NCBI GenBank assembly: GCA_009767595.1
Contig: VSDK01010127.1
Span: forward strand, 705,007 to 769,006
Source: Symbiodinium kawagutii
Lineage: Eukaryota; Sar; Dinophyceae; Suessiales; Symbiodiniaceae
Reading direction: 5' to 3'
Length of the DNA: 64,000 nucleotides
Within the stretch, counting starts at the first letter, position 1; each line of letters begins with the position of its first letter. Shown here one piece after another: positions 47,001 through 60,800 of this stretch. The notes under the pieces are model-generated. The model did no database searches, was not told where the DNA came from, and saw only the letters and a program-made list of their open reading frames with translations. The position numbers and the translations under genes were made by a program.

Positions 47001-50000
47001 TTTGTCAAACATTTGGGAAAACAACCTTTGACAATCAAACCACCAACCAGTTTACAGTTGCGAAACAACACAAACTGAGGAATTTCCATGGTTTCTGGGC
47101 AGCTGACCATCTAATGGCGACAAACCCTGGTGGCTGACCAACTCGGGTTGGTCAAATATCTCGACGAAACACTGATGGTTGGTCACTGTTCATGCCTGTC
47201 TCAGTTGTAAAGTGTGGTACATTGGTCATAGTCTTTCGTCCCAGCCGGATTTGGTAATGCTTGTGTCATTTCTATGTTGGTAGCAGCTATGTCACTCTGG
47301 ACTTTCGAATTACACACCCAACACAATCAATGCTATCACAATATGCCACATCAAAATATGTGATGATACAAATGCTACTTGCATGATACCAAAACTATCT
47401 TCGAAGCAAAATGATCAAAATGTGTGCAATTGCAATATACCCCAAGGATTGCATGATGGTAGATTCATGTACATGGGTTCTGATGGTTCTGTCTCACTCA
47501 TCTCAGCTTGGGATAGAATGGACCTTCTGCAAGCACATCCACGATCTTGTTGCCACATGGTGCCACTCAATCTTGCTGCCGAGAAGCGCGTGGTACCAGC
47601 ACCGTTGATCGAGAGGCTCGTTTTCAAACTGCTTGGGATTTGGAGTACCTGCAGCTGCAACCACTGGACCGTCTTGAAGGTCACAATCCAGAGACTTCAA
47701 AGATCAGAATCCAACAGGTTCTGTGTCTGGAAATGAAGCCGGCTGATGGCGAGAAATGGAAATATTTATCAATCGTGCTCGAAAGCCGTTCAATGACGCA
47801 TATGAGAATGATGACCAACAACGATGAACCACCTTTGTCTCTAGGCTCTGGGCATACATTGCAAACCCCGATTTGTGATAGATCATCTAGAATATGGCAA
47901 TGCCTTGTGTATTTGAACATAGCTGGCATCAGCTGGCTACAAACAACATTCCATATGATGCAGGTACCCTCTGGTAAACCAACAAGCCATAACATTTCAC
48001 CAGAGTATAGCTATTCCATATTCCATGCTAATTCCATGGTAATTCCATGATATTCCTGCGGTGTCCTCAACCATATCTACTTCCCCAGCAATTCAGTTGC
48101 AGCATGAAAGTGATGGGTCCTGGCACCGATGAATGGAGGAGAGGCCAGCGCTGCGCAGCGATCTCTGAGACGAATCCTCTGACCTAAGAGTCCTGAAAGG
48201 GAGATCCTCCGGCAGTGGGTCAGTTCACCCGAGACGTCCCCCTGGTTCCCCTATCATTAACCAGCTCGTTTTCCTTATGATTTGGTTGGTCATTGTAAGC
48301 CAGTGTATTGATGGTTCATATTGACCCATAGCCACATAATTTGCATGTATTGCAAAAAGGTGATTGAACATCTGTCAACCAAATCAACTTGAAAGAACCA
48401 AACCAGGCAGACCAACTGACCCGTTTTTTCTGAAGATTTTGCAGCTCCCTGGCAAACAATCCCAAACTCACATGAATACGCTGGTTGCACTGGTCCATGG
48501 ATTATTCTGTTAGGGGAGACTCAATAAGCCTGCAAACCTGCCTAGTAACAATGACCAACGAGGTATTTTGGGGTCACGGCAACCTTGGAGTGAGCCACCG
48601 ACCTGCTGGTTGGTAGGGCATTGTAGGTACCAACTCCCAGAAAGAGACTTCTATGGCAGTCATCTTCAACAAGCTGCACAGTGCACCCCATTGCAACCCC
48701 AAAATTATTCCTGTCAACAACCAACCCACATTCAGTTGGGCAGTGGGCCACGGATCACCGGTGACAGGCCAGGTACGCTGTTCATCTTCACTCGGACTGT
48801 CTCTGCTTTGGACTTGGCATCTGATCCTTGGAGTTCATCGGCACGGAACTTTCCAGCAGCCCATCCCTACCACCAGCACCATGTTCAACTGGCTTCCGGG
48901 GCTAATGATCAAGGTGAGCCCGGTGTTTATATTAGTATTTTCATCATTACCTTGATCACCATCAACTTTATCAACCACATTCCAGTTGGTCCATGATTTC
49001 TTATGCTTGGTCTCGTTAGTCTCGTTATCCCATTTTTCACCATACATGGAGCCTGAAACACCTCACCAGGGAGGCTGACCCTGGACCAGTCACCAGTCCC
49101 AAGCTTCGCAAACTGGCCATGATGATAATGGCCTCGCAGGTTTCACGCTGTGCAACACCACTCAGCTGTCGTCGGCTCTCGCTCAGTCGACGAGCACCAG
49201 TGGTGGCAGCGTACCTAGGGAGCAGCAGCGTTGAGGTTGGCGCTCATGCTGGCTTAACATGCGAGAAAGTGAATGGTGCTCAGGACTGTGTCCATGCTGA
49301 AAGTGGATGGTTGCTTAGCAAATCCCTTTGGAAATCACGAGCTATTAGTCAAACTAGTCAAATAAAGAGGAGTGTATGGATGTGTCATTCTAGGATTCAT
49401 ACGTACTGACTAAACAGTTCTAGACAATGACCAGCAACAAACTCTTCAAAAACATGTTGATGATGGAAAGGCGACCATCAATTGCAAGGGTGGTAGGTTC
49501 TTTGAAGCTGCTTTTGGCCTCTCCCGAGGCATCTATTTACATACGTGGGCAACAGATTGCGGCTGCCAAGCTGCAAATTGCGGCAAGTTGTATCCACCGC
49601 AATGGCAGCCCCAGATGGGCAACGCTTCATTCCGTCGCCAAGGCCGCATGTAGCGTTGGGGCCAATGCATGTGATCTCAGTGCAGCGTTGATGATACGTT
49701 GCATTAATGCATTGTTTAATGACTAATGTCTGTTGTATTAAGCAGTTAATAAATAAACGACTAAGATCATTTATGTTCAACCATTGTCATGTTTGTTGAT
49801 TTTGTTTTTTCAATAATTAATAATTAAGTCGTAAGAATCCCAAACAGAGTAGAAGCCTCTATATCAACAATGATCAAGGGAATGTGTTTGGTAACTGCAT
49901 GAATTGTTATGAAACAGGATGACCCATTACTGCGATCGACCAGTGAAGCCAAATTGACGATCGTCCTTGAAGACAACATCAGCGATTCACATATGCAATC

Positions 50001-50674
50001 GCAAATGCTGTTCCAAAGCAACTCTTTGTTTGCCAAACATCAATATTCTTTGGTTGGTGGTTTCAACGCCTATGAAAAATATTGGTCAACCAACTATCTG
50101 TCAATAACTACTAGGGAAAATACAAAATGTCAATCAAACCACCAACCAGTTCTTGTCCTATAAAATCGTGGCCCCAAGCCCAACCAAACAACTGTAGGAC
50201 AAGGTCTCGGGTTGATCAAAATGGGGAGGCTGCCTGTGAAGACTCGGACAGTGGAACGATGGGTGGAGAAGTGGGCCATGGCCAGCGGGTCGGCTGCGAA
50301 AAAAGGGATGGGATTGAATCCATCGGTGATGCTAATGTGATGATCAAGGGCCAGAACAGTGGGGCAACTATGGAATGATCATGGCTTGTTGGTGGTGAAG
50401 GACAAGATCGCGAGGGTTCCCTGCTAAAACTCGTGAAAGTAATGGGAATTGGGGGTCCTCAACGGTATATTTCGAACGGGCCGTTGCCAGTCTCAACGAA
50501 GACAAAGGCGCGGTCTCAGACTTGAAGTTCCCACTGGCATCCACGTTGGTCTGGACGCAAGTCTTGTTGCCTCTCAGAGTGTAGAACCACCACCATTCAT
50601 GTAATCATCATCATCATCATCGTCATCATCCTCATCGTCATCATCATCATCACCACCATCATCATCATCATCAT

Positions 50675-50705
<31 letters not shown>

Positions 50706-50709
50706 CTCG

Positions 50710-50777
<68 letters not shown>

Positions 50778-51676
50778 GCCATCGCCATCGCCATGGTCAT
50801 CGTCATCGTCATGTCCATCGTCATCGTCATCGTCATGTCCATCGTCATCGTCATCGTCGTCGTTGTCGTCGTCGTCTTCTTTTTTATCATCATCATCACC
50901 GTCATCAGCAGCGGCAGCAGCGGCATCATAAACCATCACCAAGCATCATAAACCGTCATGAATCATCACTTGATCGGGTAGGTTTCTAACAAGAAAGAAG
51001 AAGTCCGGGCGCAGGTTGCTCATGATCCTAGGACAAAATAAAAATAAACAAGAACAATCAACCGGACTGTTCTGTTGGAGGGACTGGAGCACAGCAGTAA
51101 ACCAACCATAAGCTTGGCTGGGGTTTCCCTGTTCTAAGAAACATCAATATAGTAGTTGTTCCATGGTGATTCTCCCCTATTACCAACCATGATAAACCAT
51201 AGAATTCACCATAGAGTTCACCATAGAATTCACCATAGAATTCACCATAGAGTTCACCATAGAAAATTCATGCAAATCCCTGTAAAATCTCATGGTTTCC
51301 CTATGAAAATCTCCATGGTTTCCAGCTCACCTCCCTTCGCCAGGCCTGCCAGGATCGCATCCGCCGTACAAGGCGCCGGGCACCTCTTGTGTTGGAAACT
51401 CGGCACGCAAAGGCTCTGCAACACCTGGGTGGACGACTGGGACTGGTTCAGCTGAGCTGGCTTCAGCTTGTTACATAAATCAGTTGTGGAATATGGCTGG
51501 TGCAGTGATGTTTGTAACTGTGCTTTATGATGGTTTATATCACTGAGGTTAATGATCGCGAACTAATGATGTTAATGACTGTTGTCAGAAAAATATCACT
51601 ATATGGGTGATGATCTATAAATAGATATAGCTGTTGATTCAAGTGTTCAGCTGCTTGAATGTGTTATCAGTATTTC

Positions 51677-51711
<35 letters not shown>

Positions 51712-54700
51712 TGGTTTCTCAAGCTATGGGGAACCCTCGAAATGATTGGTTTACAGTATTACTGTAAATGACTAATAATGGATGATTTGGAGAGTCCCCT
51801 ATTTTGAGAAACACCCATATGGTTTAAGCTATTTGGATATGTTGTAGGTATATGCTTATATGTTGTCAGATAGCTTCAGCTTCTTTGAGTTATATCACTG
51901 ATGCCACTATGACTAGTGCTGACAAATGATCGTAACTATGCTTGCAGTAATGATGGTTTATATTACTGTAATATCACTGTGGTTAATGATGGTTCATGAT
52001 GTCAATGAATGTTGTTAGAAATATCACTATATGGTTGATTATCTGAATCTATAAACAAATATGCCATAGCCATAGCTGTTGATTAAAGCTATGAAGCTGC
52101 TTGACTTGTTTTGTCAATAGCTTGCTTGAGTTGTGTCACCATGGTTAAGGTTGGTTTACACTATTTGAGTGTTGGCGAATACCTGCCACTAATCACCAAC
52201 AACCACACATGTTTTCGATGATTCATGATGGTTTATGATGGTTGTTTGCCAAGACATGATATCAACCAGCTGGCAAAACATAACAACAAGGATGGACCAG
52301 GAGCTTTGGAAGTGCTCAAACAAACCACTTTCCGAAGGCTTCGAGTTGGCAACATGTTGCCACAACAAAAAGGTGGTTCAACGGTGAACTAAGCACACCG
52401 TTAAGGCGTCTGCAATAAGCATTGCCTCTGGGCTTACTTAAAGTATCCATGGCAGGGGAAACCTTCACTGCACAAAATTCGTTGCAAGGCCTTGACCTCC
52501 TCATGTTGTCAAGGCCTCAAGGCCTCATGGCTAACCCAGGTGGCAGAAGGGGGCGTCACAACAAGGGCTGCACCGAGTCACATCGTTTGGATCTGGGCAG
52601 CCAACGGTGTTCTTTCCACATGGGCAAGCCGTTCCCTCCTTCACACATTGGGTGGAATAGCCGGCCACCGTGCCATCCTTGGAGTAGTCCGTCACGCGGC
52701 ACTCCCGCTCGGAGGCCTCAAGGAAATTGCCACCGTTGACACGAACAAGGATAGCAAAGACCTGGCAAAAACTAGCACTCAGTACTACTCCTACAGCTGC
52801 ATCTACTGCTATCAACACCACGTCCTGACTGTGAACTGTTGACTGCTTGCCACAAACATCGACCAAGGAATAGTACAATGACAACTACTACCACCACTAC
52901 GACCACCTGTACAACCACTATTACCACCACTGACGCCGACAACAGGGCCAAAACCACAACCACAATCACGAACGACAACAACAACTTGTTCATTCAAATT
53001 CTGGCATAGGCAATGCGGGCCTTGCAAGGACAAACCAAGTCCTTTTCAGAAGCTCGCACGCACATGTCGCTGTCGGCACACCTCGTATTGATGGAGGTAG
53101 CGGTGGGAATAACATCTAACTACAAATCCAACATCTAGTAACTCTTAACTTGTTCATATGGCTATTGATCAAACAACAAAAATACGTTGGGACAATGGTG
53201 CTTGAGAATATACAACTTTTAAATAGTAGAATGAAATGTGTGAAGTGTTGTACCAGATCGTCAGTCATATCAAAGCCGCCAGTTTATGCTGCTTTGCTAT
53301 GCGTTTGTGTTGCAGAAATGGCAGGAGCAAATAGACACCCCGAGAATTCCAAATGAACGGATTTACCATTGCACCTTGGGGATGGGTGGAGCAAATTCAC
53401 CCCTTAGTGGGTCTTGTTTCCCAGGACACAAGCTGATTCTTGTGGTCTGTGCTCACCCAGTTCAATTCACACCCCATAGAACCGCGTTTGGCCATCTGCA
53501 TTGCTATGCTGCCAATGACTCCCCAATGGAATTGATTATCTGGATGGTGGTTGAAAAAGACTAGTGAGTCAATCAACCGTCCGTTCGTGAAGATCAAAAA
53601 TTGTCAATCAAATCACGAACCAGCTAGTGACCTATCCCCCATAGTAAACCACTCACTATTAATCATAGTTAACCAAAGAAAATCCCATGGTTTTCCATGT
53701 GAACCGACCTAGCCCATCATCATTGGATGCCGTTGAGCATAGCATTGCTAGTGGTGAAGCCGTGCCGTCATCAATAAGGACCCACAGGCAGCATTCGCCC
53801 TCAGAATCCAGTACTGAAGCGGCTGCAGCTTGGGTGTCAAGTGGAGCGCTTTTATATGGAGCTCCTATGATTTTTGGGATGATTAGAAAACAACAATCAT
53901 AGAAATGCTCATCCACCCTACAATTGTCACTTGTATATCCACAGCCAACACTATTTGGCTGGATAGGATTTACGATGAACCACCAGCTGGAGGTAGATCG
54001 CCAGCAGGTTCATGACACCACTCGCTATTCAAACACCGTGAGGCGCCATAGCAGCAGAAGCAGCAGCCTTCGGTTGCTATCAAGCTGCTTAGCCGTGTTC
54101 TTGCCACATGGGCATGTGTCCCCAACGGGCACCTGGGTGGAGCGGCAGAGGTGGCATGATGTGATTCACAAACAAAGTTGCCATCACATCACAAATCCTT
54201 CCGTGGAATTGGCTGATACTCATGGTGGTTGCCTGGCTGAAGGATTGGTGGTTGACCAAAGCTAGTGGGGCAGTGGGTTCAGTGCATCGGTGCGATCCAA
54301 GCACGCAGATCTCTTGATCGCTGATGAAGGAGCCATTCACGGTATAGTCCGCCAGGAAGCCTAGTGGGCTGTGGGTGGATGCGTGACATTCGTTCCCAAT
54401 GCCACCGATGGCAACGAAATAACGAACCTCTACATTTTAGGAGCCGGGTCAGGGGCGGGTACAGCTTTCTGTGGTATTTTCCAGTCCAGGATCTGTGATA
54501 GACTTACTGGCATTTGTCCTGGATCGTCAAAGATGCTGGCTGCAAAGCCCAAACCCGGAACTCCCCTAACCTACGCGGCAAAATCTTGCACTACCAGGTA
54601 ATCACTACCACTCTAATCCACTGCTTCGCACAGGAATTTCACCGTCAAAGACTTCAATGTGCTGTCAACACATGCTCCAGCAATCATCTCTGGTCAACCA

Positions 54701-57700
54701 CCATGATCGAAGTTGGCAAACATCAAGTTCCATGTGGCCGACTCAAGTTGATTCATAATAATCACGTTATGGAAATCCAAATGTGATAAACCAACCATTT
54801 TTGGGGGGTCCCCTGTTTTGAAAAACCCCGATGTGAATGAACATGGCTCATCACTTAACCATACCACGGTCGTTAACTGCCTGATGGAGGTTCTGCTATC
54901 ATGCGCGGAAAAAAAAGTTGATGGGTCAGGAATTTGTTCTACTAACAGTCTGGGTAAAACAGTTGGGGTCACCTGGACTGACCTTTTTTCGTCCCTACTT
55001 ATCATGGGAATTTCGACATTCGCCCGAACACTCCAGGGAAGAAAATTTGCGGTGAACAAGTGGATGCAACCATCAAGTGAAATGTGCCCCGCTGTGGCAA
55101 ATGCTGAACGAAGACGGTTGTGAGGTTGATAGCAAAATCAACTGCAACTTGATAAAGTTGAATAAAGCAATTACGTTCTGCCTCAGCACCCTTGCTTGCC
55201 ACCCCAGCCATTGCCTCATTCCGGCCTTCTCATTCCCCGTATATTCTCTATATTGGGCTCTTTTCTGTAGAATCCTTGTTTGCATGTATATATATATACT
55301 ATATATATATATATATATTATGTACAATGCAATTATGTATGATTATACAAAAAGATACAACAAGTTGATGTATAACAATTGCGTGCAAAAAAGTAGGTTC
55401 ATATTACTCCATAGAATAACCCAGCAACCCAACCCGCGTGCGTAGAGGAATTACCTTAACTTTGGCGGCCGAGCAACACTTCTTCTCATCCGCCCCACAT
55501 TCCACAGCGCATCCTTCGTCCTTGAAGATGCACCCCTCGTTGGGACAGCGGGAAGCTTCTTTGCCACCTGATTCGCTGAGACCGGACTGAGATACACTTG
55601 GAGATGCACAAACACACAACCCGGCAGAAGCACTTCAGATATGGTCAATGGTCAAATATGAGCAACCATGAATTCTCCAGAAAATTTGACGAAAGCCAGC
55701 ACGGCATCAACAGCACAGGCTAAGCTCCCAACACGGGCATTGGTCGTAGCTTGCAGCGCATTTCACGGAAGGTTGCACCAGCCCCAGGGAAGTTCCGTTG
55801 GGCAAATAGTCCTCCACCAAGTCACAAGCCACTTCTCCCTCAGCTGCAAAGGTTGCTGAGTGCAGCTTCAACAAGTAGGAAGTTGTTGCGAGTGTGCCAG
55901 ATCTCAAGCTTTGGTCTCCCACAAATTGCAGCTGTTTCAGAACAAGAAGCATGCAGCAAGACCAGTAAGGCCACTAAACCAGCAAGCCCAGTCAGATTGA
56001 CGTTTAGTGACCCGAGAACTGGGCTATCTCTGGCAAGCACTCGGGTCTCTGGTCATGCAAATCATCTTACATTACAACCTGAGCAGTGAATTGATGTCTT
56101 GAACAATGTGCCAGACTCCAACCTCAAGTGAAGAGATCCTATCCCGCCCTGGTTAGTTATAAGCAGGCAAAATAAGCAGGTCCTCAACCACAACGATGTC
56201 CTCAACCAGTAGTCAACGATGACGACAAGTTCAGTTACCTTTCACCCTGTAGATTATCTTCAAGCAGCACCATAGCAATGAGATCCTGCTGGTCATCAGC
56301 ACCCGGTGAAATGAAAAGCACCATAAATGGTGCTGTGTACAGGTAAAACGACCAGATTTTCCAAACTACCCAGGTGGTTTGGCCTTTGCAAGTGGAGCTT
56401 CTTCATTCATTGACTGGAGATGCTTCTAGCTTTGAAAGAACACGTGAAGATATGTATAGACATATGGTGATTGTTCAAAAGCACTAATCGACAAGGTACT
56501 GAAGGTCTAAGGTAACCACAATCCATTCATAAATCATCATTAACCCTTGCTTAACAAATCAGTTGCATTCATTTGAAAGTTAAGTGTGTCTTCACCGTTT
56601 CACCATTGCTACACCGTTTCACCATTGCTTCACCGTTGCTTCACCGTTGCTTCACCGTTGCTTCACCATTCATTGCTCATCGCTCCAAGTTGCAACTGGG
56701 CAATCTGTCGGGCAATAGCCACCATGAGTTGGCAGGCACTCCGTCCACGAACCCCAAAACCTTGGTGCAGCATGGTGCAGCGGCGGCCTCCAAACATCCA
56801 ACCGGGGATGACTGCAGCCACGAGTGGCCCAACGTCTGAAGGCAGGGAGTAACTTGATCTCTGTATGGGGGGTTTCTTAGAAGGGGGGTCCCCCCAAATC
56901 ATCCAATATCAATCATTTTTGGTAATAGCCCATCTGTTTTTGGGGGCGCCAAGTTTTAAGAGATCACCATCTGATGAAGTTAAGTTTGATGATTGACATA
57001 GCTTAAGTGTGCATTACCAACTAGCATCAGACAGCAACTGCGTTTCAGGTGGACAAGTCTCCTTTCATTGGGTGGCTGGCTTTGAGCTCATGCTGTTGAA
57101 TCCCTGTGGCACCAAGATCCTCCTTGATCTCTGTGTCAAGAAACTCATCGTTGAAAGTGCACGAGAACGAATTTTGACCCTTGCTGCAGTCGCATGCTTG
57201 TCCTTTGGGAACACATTCCTCCTGGACAAGAGAAGGATGGTCTGCTGGCAACAGCCAATGGTTCTCTTTTTCACAGCTACGTTTTCGAATGCCACACCTT
57301 TACCAAAGAGTGGTTATGTGCGGTGTCGAAACCCCCTGTATTGACGGCCTTATTATCCAAACAATATTCAACGTAGAGAATTCACGGCTTTCATTTTGGG
57401 TGTTGTTTTTGCAGTTGTCTGCCTCAGCTTGCATGGTATTTGCCGGGGTTCGGAGGCAACGCTCGTCATTTGGCATGGAATTTGCAGCAAATGACACCTC
57501 TCATTTCTCATTTTGCCTGGTCCTTCCGTGCATCAATTAAGAGGAAACATGAGGAAACCTTGAAATATGTGTGTGAAACCGTTCTGCATGTTCTACATAT
57601 AATATTATGTTATAATTAGGATTTCAATCAAGTGATATAGCTATTTTCATTTCGTGAAGTGCAAGGCACCTCGCATTTCACGGTGTGTTTGCAACATTTT

Positions 57701-57807
57701 GGAGTTCCCCCAAGACCGTTTGTTTGCAACATCTTTGCTTTGGAATTCCCAGGCGTTAGCAGGAGCAGGTGGAGTAAGTTGGCCATCATCATGATGTTTC
57801 ATCGGCG

Positions 57808-57854
<47 letters not shown>

Positions 57855-60800
57855 GCTGCATTGTAAAGACCGCACAAGAGACCAGCACTCTTTGAGCGAG
57901 GGAATGCAAAAATGTTGTTGTTGCTGTTGTCTTGTTGCTGTTGCTGTTGGTGGTTATGTTGTTTGTTTGTCTGTTTCTGTGTTTGCTTGCTTGATTGATT
58001 CGTGGTTTTCCTTGTCTGCCTATCTGTCTGTCTGTTGTTTCTTTACTTATTTGTTTCTTTCTTTCGGCATAGTTGGCTTAAATTTATATATGCGAATAGC
58101 TGTGACGAATCAGCTGATTAGGCAGTGGAGTAAAGCGCTTACTGCATGCGTCGGAAACCCAACTGACTCCGCTGCTGTTTTTCGGTTTGTCAGTGTCCAG
58201 GTGGAAAGAAAAGTAGAAAATGTGGTAAAGAACGAAAAAAAAAAAAAAGAAGTCTAACTGACAGCCGAGAAGCAGGAAAAAGAAAAAGCAAAGAAGTGGA
58301 GAACCAGAAGGACCAGGGAAGAAGAAAAGTCAAGTAGCGGAGAAATGGAAAGAAGTTGAAGCAGAATAGCAAGAAATGACAGGAAGGAGGAAGAGAAGCC
58401 TAAAGAAGAGGAACAAAATTGAATAAACAGAAAAGCACAAAGCAGAAATGGGAAGAAACAAACTCCCCAAAGGGTCTATTTTGGTGGTGCTTTGGCGCTC
58501 AAACTCGTGACCCGGCGCAGCCCAGCCCACCGTGGTTCTGATCCAATTGCCCTTGGGATCGTAGCTGGGAATGTAGCAGTAGTCTTCCTCATCCGTGCAA
58601 TACACCGGGCAATGCATCGGTTCGTTTAACCTTGGTTGAAGCAGGGGCACCCGATGGCTGTTGATGGTTGATAATGATGGTCAATCATGATGGTTCATAA
58701 CATGTTTGTTTTCAAGGATTTTTTGGCAATTTGGTTGAAGCACAGCACACTTTGGCAAGAAACGAAAACAGAAAAACGTGTGGGAAACCATTGAAAGACC
58801 CCTGGTGTTCACATCCCTTAAAGCAAGAATTACTGTAATGATCTTTGCTTCCAACGATTTTGGGCAAGTTGATCGTCTCCAGATCATCCGAGCAGTTTCT
58901 GAGGGTATCTTGCACGCACTTTTCCAATGGTTCCTGCCATTTAGCAAAAACAGTCTGCCCAGCAACCAGAAGTCTGCCAGAGGATAGCAGTAATTCTCGT
59001 CCCAGTATGGGTCATAGCACTGCTGGCTGTTTGTTCCACATGGGCACGATCGGGTCTGCGCCAAACAGATTTGGACAAAACTGAGCGTCCCAGCATCCCA
59101 AACAAATCCCTCACAATATTAGCACAACGTGAATCGGAAACAACTGAACAGAATCACTACTCAATCATCGTGACTTCAAGCAAGGACACTGAGAATGATC
59201 CACTTTCCTGCTCCCCAAAACGTTTTAAGGTGCGAATTAAAATATGAATGGGACGCACATCATTTGACAACGGCGCTGGGAAAACCCAGGTCACATACTT
59301 CAGGGCACATGTCTGTATTAGCTTCCTTCAGTTTCGACCTATTGCCCGTGAGGCCTAGACATCTCCAAGAAGGGAAGGCTTGGGCGCTGGTCAGTCACGG
59401 CCACAGGTGCGTAATCCTCAACTAAAGTCACTACGCAGAACCAACGAGCCCATGGCATCACGCCGCAACAGGCTGCAGGTCTGCTGCTTCCCACCTCGTC
59501 GATGCAGGATTCGGAGTACTTCTCTGGATATCCGGAGGCGTTGTAGTCAGTGATGTAACCTGGGCCAGCTGGACATGGAGCCACAGGTTCCTGATATCGC
59601 CCGCACCAATGGAGGATGCTGTGCAAGGTTCACACAATTCGGAGAAGTTGTAAAACGCTGGCCATACATAGCCATACGCAGTGATTTATGTTTGAGGGTT
59701 CTACGGTTTTGGGTTTTAGGGTTTGTTAACTAGAAGCTCAAAACAATGGCCCTGTGTGGGATTCTTTCTCTCTTGGTTGATGCCAACATCTGGATGCCTT
59801 CGCACTAGTACCGAACATAACCCTACATACAAGCCTTAAAACTTAAAACCCATGACACTCCCTTCAAGAATCATCTATTCATACTTTTTCAAATGAACTT
59901 CAAAAAAAACTCATACGCTATTAGAGGACACTTGAAATTGATTGTCTTTAGGTAAAGGTACACTTGGAAGAATCCCACTTGCCTCCAAGTTTCATAAAAC
60001 ATTATTTGACTGACTCAACACTTTAAGGCCTTGAGGGATTCTGCAATGGCATTCGCAGGAATTACTGTTCAGAGCTCTTGCTCTAGAACAAGGGCTACAA
60101 TTTAAGCGAGCAAAATCGATATCGTCTTGATACAATGCCGCGGTTAATCCTATTCTATCAAAGAGCAAGAAAAATACAGTGTGTGTCTGCGCAGGAACAA
60201 TAGATTCTGAATCTGAACGGCTAACAAGATTCACAAGATAATGCTCAATTGATTCATGCACAAGGCTTTCTTGAAGCAATGAACTAGCTATGCTAAATGA
60301 TCTTTGAACAGTTCGGCACTGATCCCTGATGCTGCGCTGGCTGCAACATGCGAGAGCCGCACAACCAAGGAACACCTCTGCTGTTCAGCCGTACAGGTCA
60401 CAGGGCATGCTTCGTTTTCGGGAAAGCACCAGTCCTGCTGAGATGCCACGGCTTGTTTTCAAGAAAATCTGTGGAATCAGTCAGTGGTTGGGATGGGAGA
60501 ATTTTCAGCTACTTAAAGCGATCCAAAATGGATATTGGTCATCAAACGATAAGGATTTCCAGATTTTTTGGACACGGATCACAGTTCGTGTGGCCATTGC
60601 TTGGAGAATTTCACCCTGCCCTGTCCTGTTCGTAACCCCACTCATCAACCCACTTGCATGGCTTGGCGTTGGCGCCACATGGGCATGTGTCGCTTGCATT
60701 CGCACAAACTTCTTGGACAGGGCTTTCCCAGTCCTTGGAATTTCAATTGCGCGCCTTTGATGCTAGAGTAGTTTCAAGCGAGAAATTGGAACAAAGAAAA

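Noticed and set aside
50574..50942. Poly-Asp and poly-Met frames on the minus strand
   Set aside because: Produced by the (ATC)n microsatellite in an intron.
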